Shown here: piece by piece, positions 25,437 through 33,497 of the stretch
Layout: each line of letters opens with the position of its first letter
Numbering within the stretch: the stretch's first letter is position 1
Assembly (NCBI RefSeq): GCF_000218895.1
Contig: NC_015703.1
Coordinates: 4,787,001 to 4,851,000, forward strand
Length of the DNA stretch: 64,000 nt
Direction: 5' to 3'
Source of the DNA: Runella slithyformis DSM 19594
GTDB lineage: Bacteria > Bacteroidota > Bacteroidia > Cytophagales > Spirosomataceae
Translations under genes and position numbers: made by a program
Notes under the pieces: generated by a model
What the model saw: only the letters and a program-made list of their open reading frames with translations
Database searches by the model: none
What the model was told of the DNA's origin: nothing

Positions 25437-26681
25437 TTAATGTATTAGGGTATTGAGTGCCATTCCACTCATGAGTAGGACCACCAACCAACCGGCGATT
25501 TGCAGCCAAACAGGATGGCGATAGCTTCCCACTAATCGTTTGTTGCGTGCAGCAACGAGCATCACGGCCAACGCAATGGGCAGGATAAAGCCATTCAGTG
25601 TACCCACAAACACCAAAATCTGTACAGGCTTTCCGATCCATAAAAACACAACCGTCGAAATGACAATAAACCCAACCGTCAGAAAGCGATGGTGTTTTTC
25701 CAGAGCAGGGTGGAATGTTCGTAAAAAAGAGACCGATGTGTAGGCCGAACCAATGACTGATGTAATGGCCGCACTCCACATCAGCACTCCAAATAAACGA
25801 TACCCGGTTTGGCCGGCGGCTAACTGAAATACCGAGGCCGGAGGATTGTCGTTGCTTAACGTAAGTCCTGCCGCCACCACACCCAACGTCGCTAAAAACA
25901 AAAAATACCGAATAAAAGAGGTAACCAATATACCCGTCGTAGCACTGCGATTGACCAACGGCAGCGCGTCTTTTCCTTTGATACCGGCATCCAATAGTCG
26001 GTGCCCGCCCGCAAAGGTAATGTAACCGCCAACCGTGCCGCCCACAAGCGTAATGGTTGCGATTGGGTCAAATTGTTGAGGAAGAATAGTTCGGGTAAGG
26101 GCTTCTGTCAAGGGAGGATTGGCCGAAAAGACAACATAAGCAATCAAGAGAAGCATCAGGAGGCCCAGCCACTTGGCAAAATGGTCCATGGCTTTTCCGG
26201 CGTTGGGCAATAAGAAAAGACTGATGCCGATCAATGTGCTGATCGTGGCACCGATTTTTACATTTACCCCGCTCATGACCTCAATACCTAAGCCGGCGCC
26301 GGCCACGTTACCGATGTTGAAGGCAAAACCCCCGATGACAATCAATGCAGATAGGAGGTAGCCAAGTCCGAAAAAAAGATCATTGGCGATGTCCTGAGCG
26401 CGTTTTTCGGTGACGGCAATGATGCGCCAAATATTGAGTTGTGCGCCTAGGTCCAGTAGAATGGAAAGCAGAATCACAAAACCGAAATTGGCGGCCAGCT
26501 TTTGGGTAAAGACGGTCGTTTGGGTCAAAAAGCCCGGCCCAACAGCGGAGGTAGCCATGAGAAAGGCCGCGCCGAGAAGGGTGTTGGTGGTTGATGGCCG
26601 GTGGCCGGTGTCCGGTGGTTGGTGGCTGGTGACGGTTCGTCGCTCGGTTGGTAACGATTTATTATTTTTTAGGGAGGGCAT
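25437..26681 (-). CDS. Nramp-family-like transporter lacking the canonical metal motifs
   Basis: 414 residues, about 11 hydrophobic segments, with the overall Nramp (LeuT-fold) pattern: the first helix starts AAFLMATSAVGPGFLTQTTV. The canonical first-helix motif DPGN is absent and the sixth-helix MPHN is replaced by TVGGYITFAGGHRLL, so the substrate is probably not handled as in manganese Nramps. Residues about 17-30 (VTSHQPPDTGHRPS) are encoded by a GC-rich repeat (26594-26632). The natural start may therefore be closer to residue 42 (ATG at 26558) or may have been replaced. The first 20 bases overlap the four-helix-bundle gene. Confidence 0.82.
   Translation of the reverse strand: MPSLKNNKSLPTERRTVTSHQPPDTGHRPSTTNTLLGAAFLMATSAVGPGFLTQTTVFTQKLAANFGFVILLSILLDLGAQLNIWRIIAVTEKRAQDIANDLFFGLGYLLSALIVIGGFAFNIGNVAGAGLGIEVMSGVNVKIGATISTLIGISLFLLPNAGKAMDHFAKWLGLLMLLLIAYVVFSANPPLTEALTRTILPQQFDPIATITLVGGTVGGYITFAGGHRLLDAGIKGKDALPLVNRSATTGILVTSFIRYFLFLATLGVVAAGLTLSNDNPPASVFQLAAGQTGYRLFGVLMWSAAITSVIGSAYTSVSFLRTFHPALEKHHRFLTVGFIVISTVVFLWIGKPVQILVFVGTLNGFILPIALAVMLVAARNKRLVGSYRHPVWLQIAGWLVVLLMSGMALNTLIH
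26594..26632. repeat. GC-rich repeat flanking the four-helix-bundle gene (left)
   Basis: Iterations of GGTGGCCGGT / TCCGGTGGTTGGTGGCTGGT. A related sequence lies in inverted orientation at 27049-27077 on the other side of the four-helix-bundle gene. Confidence 0.65.
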
Positions 26682-27024
26682 TTTGTAAAGCGTTTAGCAT
26701 TTTTCCAATGGTTTCGATTTCATTCTCGAATAACTGAAAACTTTCGTTGGGAAGAAAGCCCAATCGCTTTGCAATTTCTGATTGTGTATTAACTTCGGCC
26801 AAAGAGCCTTTCGATATACCTAAAAATTGAGAAAACTCGCCTGTTGTATTGCGCGTTTGTCCTTCTGCTATATTGGAAGGAATTGAAACTGAGGCGCGTC
26901 GAATTTGCGAGGTTAGCCCATATAACTCTTCTTTTGGGAAAAGATTGGTTACTTTATACACTTTTACGCAAAAATCTACGCTTTGTTGCCAAACGCGAAG
27001 TTCACGATAGCTTTTTACTTTCAT
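26662..27024 (-). CDS. Four-helix-bundle protein (23S rRNA intervening-sequence type)
   Basis: 120 residues from the ATG at 27024 (MKVKSYRELRVWQQ); an ATG at 27057 adds 11 unlikely residues. It matches the S23 family: RVWQQSVDFCVKVYKVTNLF, QIRRASVSIPSNIAEG, FSQFLGISKGSLAEVNTQ. The family was first found in spacers of 23S rRNA genes and is related to the Avd accessory protein of diversity-generating retroelements; free copies are common in Bacteroidota. It sits between GC-rich repeats of related sequence and its 3' end overlaps the Nramp-like gene, so it looks like inserted DNA. Function unknown. Confidence 0.88.
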   Translation of the reverse strand: MKVKSYRELRVWQQSVDFCVKVYKVTNLFPKEELYGLTSQIRRASVSIPSNIAEGQTRNTTGEFSQFLGISKGSLAEVNTQSEIAKRLGFLPNESFQLFENEIETIGKMLNALQNALPKK

Positions 27025-27048
27025 TACAATACAATTTAAATTTATAAT

Positions 27049-27077
27049 ACCGGCCACCGACCACTAGCCACCAAACA
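27049..27077. repeat. GC-rich repeat flanking the four-helix-bundle gene (right)
   Basis: ACCGGCCACCGACCACTAGC then CACCAAACA; its reverse complement shares GGTGGCCGGT and TTGGTGGCT with 26594-26632. It abuts the acyl-CoA ligase stop codon. Confidence 0.65.
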
Positions 27078-28760
27078 CTAATTACTCAAAATCATCTCCC
27101 TCATTTCCGAACGGATTCGTTTTTTGTCAATTTTTCCTACGGACGTTTTGGGAATTTCGGGCACAAATTTTATTTGATCGGGGACATACCAACGGTTTAT
27201 TTCGCCGCAGTCTACTTTTGCCTGAAGGGTTGACTTGATGCTTTCAGGAGTCAGTTTTCCCTGATAATCGGGTTTGATCACTAAGATCGCGTGCGGACGC
27301 TCGCCCCACTTGATATCGGGAAAACCAACCACGGCCGACTCGGCGACGCCTTCAATTTGCGACAGTAAATTTTCAATGTCCAGGGAAGAAACCCACTCGC
27401 CACCCGTTTTAATGACATCCTTGACGCGATCGGCAATGGTGACGTAATAATCCGGGCCTATCGTGGCTACGTCGCCGGTGTGGAGCCATCCGCCGGCCCA
27501 TAGTTTTTCCGATGCTTCGGCATCTTTGTAATAACCCTGCGTCATCCACGGGCCGCGCGCTACCAGTTCGCCCACTGTTTCACCGTCGTGGGGCAGGAAG
27601 TTGCCGTCGTCGTCCATGAGGCGTAATTCAACAAACGGCGCTATTTTTCCCGCTTTGGTCCTGAACTCCAACTGCTCTTCGATACTGAGTTTTTCCTGCT
27701 CTTCGTTCAGGTGAACGACCGACATGATCGGCGCCGTTTCCGACATTCCATAACCTTGCGTTACATTAATTCCCAGCTCCAATGCCGCCTTGGCTAAGCC
27801 GCGTGTCAGGGCCGAGCCGCCAATCAATACATTCCATTTACTCAGATCTACCTGCTTGGCTACGGGGCTGTTGACCAGCATATTGAGGATGGTTGGCACG
27901 CAATGCGAAAAGGTTACTTTTTCTTTTAGGAGCAATTTTAAAAGCATTTCAGGTTCATAGCGTCCCGGGTATACCTGCTTAAAATTAAGCATGGTGGCCA
28001 ACAGCGGAAAACCCCAGCCATGGACGTGAAACAAAGGTGTAATGGGCATGTACACGTCACGATTGTCTAACGGCAGCGCCCGGTAGCCCGGAAAATAGGC
28101 CAGCAGACAGAAGGTGTGCATTACCAGTTGGCGGTGCGAAAAGTACACGCCCTTGGGATTGCCCGTGGTGCCGGTGGTATAAAACGTAGTGGCAATGGAA
28201 TCTTCTTCAAAATCGGCAAACTCAAATTCCGGGTTGGCGTCGTTGACCAGCTGCTCGTATTCGCCTTCCAACGCAAAGGTCGTGGCGATGATTTCGGCCT
28301 CCGGATGGGTGTATACCTTGTCGCTGATGATGATGTATTTTTCAACGGTGGTGAGCTGTCCTTTGATGGCTTCCAGAATCGGCACAAAATCTTCGTGTAC
28401 AATCACCACTTTGTCTTCGGCATGGTTCATCGTGTACAGGATCTGTGCCGGCGAAAGACGCACATTAATGGTATGCAAAATGGCACCCAGGCAGGGAACG
28501 GCAAAAAAAGCTTCCAGATACCGGTGGCTGTCCCAGTCCATGACGGCAACGGTATCGCCCGCTTCCACGCCTGCATTGGTGAGCACGTTGGCGAGTTGAC
28601 GTACGCGTTTGTCGAAGGTTGTGTAGTTCATTCGGAACAGATCCCGGTACACGATCTCGCGTTGGGGATTGTAACGAACTGCCTGAGCAAACAGGGTTTT
28701 GATCAACAGAGGAGGGTCGTAGGCCGATGAAGTACGGGGAATTAACTTGGTTTTTGCCAT
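27078..28760 (-). CDS. Long/medium-chain acyl-CoA synthetase (AMP-forming)
   Basis: 560-residue cytoplasmic or membrane-associated ligase that activates a fatty acid to acyl-CoA through an acyl-adenylate. The AMP-binding P-loop is at about 195-210 (YTTGTTGNPKGVYFSH), the A5 motif is QGYGMSETAPI, the adenylate motif is GGWLHTGDVATI, and the C-terminal domain carries the catalytic lysine region (PKTSVGKIDKKRIR). It is closest to the medium/long-chain FadD-like group with an HTINVRLSP segment. Its stop codon lies in the GC-rich repeat. It is probably transcribed alone. Confidence 0.9.
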   Translation of the reverse strand: MAKTKLIPRTSSAYDPPLLIKTLFAQAVRYNPQREIVYRDLFRMNYTTFDKRVRQLANVLTNAGVEAGDTVAVMDWDSHRYLEAFFAVPCLGAILHTINVRLSPAQILYTMNHAEDKVVIVHEDFVPILEAIKGQLTTVEKYIIISDKVYTHPEAEIIATTFALEGEYEQLVNDANPEFEFADFEEDSIATTFYTTGTTGNPKGVYFSHRQLVMHTFCLLAYFPGYRALPLDNRDVYMPITPLFHVHGWGFPLLATMLNFKQVYPGRYEPEMLLKLLLKEKVTFSHCVPTILNMLVNSPVAKQVDLSKWNVLIGGSALTRGLAKAALELGINVTQGYGMSETAPIMSVVHLNEEQEKLSIEEQLEFRTKAGKIAPFVELRLMDDDGNFLPHDGETVGELVARGPWMTQGYYKDAEASEKLWAGGWLHTGDVATIGPDYYVTIADRVKDVIKTGGEWVSSLDIENLLSQIEGVAESAVVGFPDIKWGERPHAILVIKPDYQGKLTPESIKSTLQAKVDCGEINRWYVPDQIKFVPEIPKTSVGKIDKKRIRSEMREMILSN

Positions 28761-28815
28761 GATGCATTAACGGTTTTATGAAAAGTAAAGTTATGTTTTT
28801 TCTTTAAATACTAAT

Positions 28816-28867
28816 AATTCGCCAATCTTACCATTGGATACAGGCAAGATTGGCGAATTGTTTTTTT
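28816..28867 (+). terminator. Strong hairpin with plus-strand U-run
   Basis: AATTCGCCAATCTT (28816-28829) pairs perfectly with AAGATTGGCGAATT (28846-28859), followed by GTTTTTTT on the plus strand. Both neighbours are on the minus strand, so the best U-run faces the wrong way for them. The hairpin may still work weakly in the minus direction. Confidence 0.7.
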
Positions 28868-28952
28868 AGTAAACTTTTAACCGGGGCGTGATTTTGATTT
28901 TATCTCGTATTTAGAAATTACTTGAAAATTTCCTGTGAGTATAACAATTACT

Positions 28953-29984
28953 TCAAAAATACAGCCAGTGGCCTTTCCACCCCTGTTTTCGGTTAAATTC
29001 CAGGGCAGGAGCCGGAACTTTGAGAGTGTTAAGCAGGAAAAAAAGCGTTTTTAGGCTTTTGTGGCGTGTAGAAATACGGCGAAAATCAATGTCTAACGAG
29101 AGATAATACTGCCGATAGGGGTCATAACCCAGTGACCGGCTCTTGTCAATTTCCGCGCCTACCATGTTTTGAATTCCGTAGCCCAGCGATACACTGAGCC
29201 ATTTGGGAAGGTTGGCATGCGGCGCAAAGGAAGATAGGTTGACCGAAAACCAATAGGTCTGACCGTTGTAATCTTTAAGCCATTGTTCACTGAAATTTCG
29301 TCCCAAAAGTTCAGGGCGAACTTTGGCAAGGGACGTGGGAGAGAAAGAAAATTTCGGCGTAATGCGCTCTTCGCCCCATAAGGCGTATTGGCCTAAATAC
29401 AGTGACGGACCCATGACATTGGCCACCATATCGCTCGGCGAAAATCCGTACGTTGGATACTGAAATCCGTCCAGCAGCTCAATGGGCGTCAGAAAAAGAA
29501 AACCCGAAAGGGCTCCGTATAAAGCCGCCTGTCGGTTGGTGATGCCGGTACGTTTGTAGACCGCCGCCGTGTGCCGACAGATCTGATAGGCCGTAAAAAA
29601 ATGCCCGACCTTGTCGATTTGTTGCCATTCGTGGGCATCGTCCTTAACGCTGAAATTTGTAAAGGGTGTTTTGTACCAGGCTTTACTTAACCCATAAATA
29701 GAAGCGGAATAGGCAACCGATTCCCCTGCCAACAGCCACCGCAATGCTCGGTAATTGGGACGAGTGGTGTCAGATTGGGCTCGGCAATTGACGGATGTCG
29801 AGTGCAAAATGATGAATGCCAAACACAAAAAAAGAGCTTTTGTCCTATTGAAAGCACCTAAACACCGATGTGAAGGTGGTGAATAAGTCCTTTTAGAGTG
29901 ACAGAGATTTCTTAATAACTCCCCTGATATTTCCGTGTTCCCCATTCCAACGTCGCTAAAAGTAGTAACAAGAAGAATATCCAC
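28953..29984 (-). CDS. DUF2279-like membrane/envelope protein
   Basis: 343 residues with the pattern of DUF2279 (YfiM-like) proteins: KVGHFFTAYQICRHTA and PIELLDGFQ then SPSDMVANVMG. A hydrophobic signal-like stretch lies at about residues 48-65 (TKALFLCLAFIILHS), but there is no ATG, GTG or TTG immediately before it. The available starts (29984, or 29945) leave a long odd N-terminal tail that overlaps the end of the upstream VWA gene by up to 73 bases. The N-terminus is therefore uncertain; a frameshift or unusual start is possible. Function unknown. Confidence 0.7.
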   Translation of the reverse strand: MDILLVTTFSDVGMGNTEISGELLRNLCHSKRTYSPPSHRCLGAFNRTKALFLCLAFIILHSTSVNCRAQSDTTRPNYRALRWLLAGESVAYSASIYGLSKAWYKTPFTNFSVKDDAHEWQQIDKVGHFFTAYQICRHTAAVYKRTGITNRQAALYGALSGFLFLTPIELLDGFQYPTYGFSPSDMVANVMGPSLYLGQYALWGEERITPKFSFSPTSLAKVRPELLGRNFSEQWLKDYNGQTYWFSVNLSSFAPHANLPKWLSVSLGYGIQNMVGAEIDKSRSLGYDPYRQYYLSLDIDFRRISTRHKSLKTLFFLLNTLKVPAPALEFNRKQGWKGHWLYF

Positions 29985-31996
29985 TTGTTTTGAATCAACT
30001 CCGATAGATCTTCCGTACTGTCGAGCCGGTCAACGGCTTTATTCTTAAGTAAATAGTCTTTTAATTGTTCGATCCGATCGGCCTTCACAAATTGCCCGCC
30101 CGACTGTTGGGCCAGTGCCCGCAGCATTCCAAAATCGGCGGTATTGCTTAATGATTCCAGGGCCTGGTCCCGTACAATGAACTGTCCCGTGACGCTCTCG
30201 ATCCTGTTGTTAAGACCGGTGGTGGCTTTGAATTGGTATACTCCCTGCCGCAGGCCGCTGAGTTCGAAACGTGAGCTTCCTTCACCGTTGGTGTAGGTAT
30301 AGGGCTGCATTTTTCCTTTTTCGTCTGTGATTTCGAGGCGGATGCTTTGTCCGTAGATCTTTTCGTAAATATCGTTGTAGACTTCCGTTTCAAACGTCAC
30401 TTTGTCACCGACATTGTACTCATTGGCCAGCGGATACACCCTGAATTTACGTTTATCTTCTTTGACCGAAATCAGTTGAATCACTTTTTGCAGCAATTCA
30501 TCTACGGCTTCCTGTTTGTCGGTGAGCGCGTACTCTTCCATCCGCCACTGCCAGATACCTTCACCGGTCAACACCGCTGATTTTCGGGCACCGCCCGTAT
30601 TGAGAATCAACAAAGGTTTGTTGGTGCGCAGATTGCCAACGTTTTGATAAAGAATAACTTCGCTACCGGGCATGAGGCGATATTCGCCGAAGGGTACCGT
30701 TAACGGTGGCATTTTTTCCAAGATGCTGAGTTTATCTGCATCCAGGTTCAGCAGTTTGAAATTAGGGTTAAAACGGCCCGAAACTTTGTCAATTTGTCCG
30801 GGATTGGAAATAACCGTTACGGCAGAGTTAAGCTGACTGACTTTCGAGGTACTGGATTGAGTCCCCAAAATAAAGAAAACGGGTGTATTGTCGCGCTGAA
30901 GATAACGTTGGAGAATGTCGCCGCCAATGTTAAATACATCGGGGAGTTGATGAAGGATAATGAGGTCGTATTTTTTATCGGGAAACGTTTCGCCGGCGGG
31001 ATTTACCCCAAATATTTTGACATCTACTTCGTAGTTCAGGTTTTTCTCAAGAATGGTTCGGATGGCCTTGATGTCCGGGTGCGTGGCCAGGGCAAGCATC
31101 AGTACTTTTTCTTTACCGTCGATGATATCAAGGTACACATCTCGATGGTTATTACGGGTCGTAAATTCACCTTTCAACGGCTCTACGTCAAGCGTATAAT
31201 GCTGTACTCCTTTTTGAGTGGAAGAGGTTTGGAAAGTTACCTGTTTAAAATCCTCTTTTTGCCCAAAAGCAACGCGTTGCGTGCTGATAGTACTTCCGTT
31301 TTGGCGCAATGAAACGGTGGCGGTTTGTCCCTGATAACCGCTCGCCACGATGTCGGCCTGAATGGGAAACTGATTGCCCAAATAAGCGATCTTGTTGGCT
31401 GAAATGGCTTTAATGCTTACATCCCGTTTGGCAAGCGTATCTCCCACGCCAATGCTGTGAATACGGAAGGGATAATTGCCGTAAGTCGGCGCCAGGCCTT
31501 GGTTACTGATTCCATCCGTCAGCAATACCACGTCCGTCAGGTTGCGGCCTTCGTAGTTGCTTTTGGCATTGTTGAGCAGACCGGAGAGGTTGGTGGTGGT
31601 TCGGTCAAATTTCAGTTTGGAAAGTTCATCCTGAAAATTCTCGCTGTTGAGGGTTTGGATTGCTACTTCGATGCCTTCATCGGCCACGGCTTCCCGAAGG
31701 CCGGCGAGCGCTGCCAACGTTTTGGGACCGTCATTTGCCATTGATTCCGAATTATCGATCGCAATCACTACTTTGGGTTTATCGACGAGCGTTTGGATGC
31801 TGCGCAAAAGCGGATTCAACAACAAAAACGCGATGATACTCACCAGCGCTCCCCGCAAAACGGCCAATCCGGTATTGAGCAGTGTACTCCAAACAGGCTT
31901 GGGTTGGTAAAGGAAAAACGCATACGCAGCGCCTAATAACAGGCAAAATCCAATATACCACGGAGAAGTTTGGAAGATAATTTCGGTTAAAAGCAT
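29912..31996 (-). CDS. Membrane-anchored VWA-domain protein
   Basis: 694 residues: two N-terminal transmembrane segments (about 13-33 and 41-62), then a von Willebrand factor A domain with the MIDAS motif DxSxS in VVIAIDNSESMAND and the second metal loop VVLLTDGISNQG. Further beta-rich domains follow, with a final transmembrane segment (WIFFLLLLLATLEWG). The architecture resembles the Bacteroidota large membrane proteins related to BatA/BatB-type systems, but no MoxR ATPase or DUF58 gene is adjacent. Role unknown, probably envelope-related. Confidence 0.85.
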   Translation of the reverse strand: MLLTEIIFQTSPWYIGFCLLLGAAYAFFLYQPKPVWSTLLNTGLAVLRGALVSIIAFLLLNPLLRSIQTLVDKPKVVIAIDNSESMANDGPKTLAALAGLREAVADEGIEVAIQTLNSENFQDELSKLKFDRTTTNLSGLLNNAKSNYEGRNLTDVVLLTDGISNQGLAPTYGNYPFRIHSIGVGDTLAKRDVSIKAISANKIAYLGNQFPIQADIVASGYQGQTATVSLRQNGSTISTQRVAFGQKEDFKQVTFQTSSTQKGVQHYTLDVEPLKGEFTTRNNHRDVYLDIIDGKEKVLMLALATHPDIKAIRTILEKNLNYEVDVKIFGVNPAGETFPDKKYDLIILHQLPDVFNIGGDILQRYLQRDNTPVFFILGTQSSTSKVSQLNSAVTVISNPGQIDKVSGRFNPNFKLLNLDADKLSILEKMPPLTVPFGEYRLMPGSEVILYQNVGNLRTNKPLLILNTGGARKSAVLTGEGIWQWRMEEYALTDKQEAVDELLQKVIQLISVKEDKRKFRVYPLANEYNVGDKVTFETEVYNDIYEKIYGQSIRLEITDEKGKMQPYTYTNGEGSSRFELSGLRQGVYQFKATTGLNNRIESVTGQFIVRDQALESLSNTADFGMLRALAQQSGGQFVKADRIEQLKDYLLKNKAVDRLDSTEDLSELIQNKWIFFLLLLLATLEWGTRKYQGSY

Positions 31997-32132
31997 TTGT
32001 ATGGTGTTTGTCTTAGTGGGTCGTCAGTCAAAAGGCACAGCCGTCGGTAAACGGTCGCATATTATTTTCTAAAAAAACAGTCATTTTTACGTATCAGTTT
32101 TGACGGTGGACGATTTGACTGACGACGCCAAC

Positions 32133-32879
32133 TTACATGACCATACCGCCGTCTACCTGCAACACCTGTCCTGTAATGTATTTAGACAAATCTGATGCCA
32201 AAAATACGGCGCAGTTGGCTACTTCATCGGGCTGCCCCCCGCGTTTGAGCGGAATACTCTGTTTCCACTCCTCAATTGCCTTCTCATTAAGTTCGCCTGT
32301 CATTTCAGTTTCAATGAAGCCCGGGGCAATGGCGTTAGAACGAATATTGCGTGAACCCAGTTCTTTGGCAACGGATTTTGTAAACCCAATGATACCGGCT
32401 TTGGAGGCGGCATAATTGGCCTGTCCGGCGTTGCCGGTAAGGCCAACGACCGACGTAATATTAATGATGGAGCCGCTGCGGGATTTCATCATGACACGGG
32501 TGGCGGCTTTGGTCACATTGAAGACCGACTTTAGATTAACGCGAATTACCTCATCCCATTGTTCTTCGGTCATGCGCATTAATAAGCCGTCGCGCGTAAT
32601 GCCCGCGTTGTTTATCACAATGTCAACGGTACCGAAGTCGGCCACGACCTGCGCAATGAGATCTTCGGCCGATTTGAAATCTGAGGCATCGGAGCGATAA
32701 CCTTTGATTTTGGTACCGAATTGTTGCAGTTCTTCTTCTAAGGCTTGGCCTTTTTCAACGCTTGATAAGTACGTAAAGGCTACCTGTGCGCCTTCCTGCG
32801 CAAACCGAGTGGCAATGGCCTTCCCGATTCCACGGGAGGCACCCGTTACGATAGCTACTTTGTTTTGAAGTAAAGACAT
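32133..32879 (-). CDS. fabG: 3-oxoacyl-[acyl-carrier-protein] reductase
   Basis: 248-residue short-chain dehydrogenase/reductase of fatty-acid elongation, NADPH-dependent reduction of 3-oxoacyl-ACP. Cofactor motif TGASRGIGKAIA, NNAGITRDGLLMRM, catalytic Ser in INITSVVGLTGN and YxxxK in NYAASKAGIIGFTK, C-terminal QVLQVDGGMVM. This is the canonical FabG subgroup, including the RDGLLMRM segment. It is downstream of the DUF4276/AAA cassette on the same strand, 36 bases away, so it could be read through from it. Confidence 0.94.
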   Translation of the reverse strand: MSLLQNKVAIVTGASRGIGKAIATRFAQEGAQVAFTYLSSVEKGQALEEELQQFGTKIKGYRSDASDFKSAEDLIAQVVADFGTVDIVINNAGITRDGLLMRMTEEQWDEVIRVNLKSVFNVTKAATRVMMKSRSGSIINITSVVGLTGNAGQANYAASKAGIIGFTKSVAKELGSRNIRSNAIAPGFIETEMTGELNEKAIEEWKQSIPLKRGGQPDEVANCAVFLASDLSKYITGQVLQVDGGMVM

Positions 32880-32915
32880 TTTATAAAATTAGAGTTGGAT
32901 AATCGAGTGCTTGAT

Positions 32916-33497
32916 TTATTGATTGATTTGGGTTAATTTTTTGATGGCTTCCAGTGTATGGATAAAACTCGTAGAATTGTTTATTTCTAAATCCAAATAT
33001 GGGGCAATTCTTTCTGAAGCTTCCAATTTGGGTAAAGTATTTCTATTTTTATATTCCGGGATTATTTTTAAGAGAAGTTGATTCGGGCTTGTGATTTTAT
33101 CAACGTTTTTAAAATTTGCTTTTGTTTGATAGTGTTCTGGTTTAAGTCTTGGATAAGCCATACTAACGGCATTTAAATCTCCTAAAAACCATGATTCAAG
33201 TTCCCGGCACACTATTCTTATAAAATATTCACATTCACAGTTCCCTTTTAAAATATTGTCAATTTTCTTTTTTAAATCAAGACAATCTGAATCATCCTGA
33301 TCGCGCGTAATTAAAATTTTAGCACCTGGAAGTTTACTGATTTGAGGAATTGTTTTAGATAAAGCTTTTTCTAAATCTTGCTTGCCTTGGTGTGGATATA
33401 TCCTGAACTGAACATTGTCAGGGAGTATTCTAGGTAAAATCGCTTCAAAAACATTCTTAGCAGATGGTTCCTCTGTAAAAACATGAAGTGTTATCAT
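32916..33497 (-). CDS. DUF4276-family protein, TOPRIM-like putative nuclease
   Basis: 193 residues. It has the pattern of a TOPRIM-like fold: an early glutamate pair (E9/E10 in HVFTEEPSAKNVF), a D-x-D-type acidic cluster (D66/D68/D69 in ILITRDQDDSDC), and a conserved-looking CRELESWFLGD segment (about 97-107). Members of DUF4276 are often encoded beside ABC-type AAA ATPases, as here: its ATG overlaps the ATPase TGA in an ATGA. Function is not established; by analogy with OLD- and PARIS-type ATPase/TOPRIM pairs it may be the effector of a defence system. Both genes are AT-richer than their neighbours. Confidence 0.8.
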   Translation of the reverse strand: MITLHVFTEEPSAKNVFEAILPRILPDNVQFRIYPHQGKQDLEKALSKTIPQISKLPGAKILITRDQDDSDCLDLKKKIDNILKGNCECEYFIRIVCRELESWFLGDLNAVSMAYPRLKPEHYQTKANFKNVDKITSPNQLLLKIIPEYKNRNTLPKLEASERIAPYLDLEINNSTSFIHTLEAIKKLTQINQ

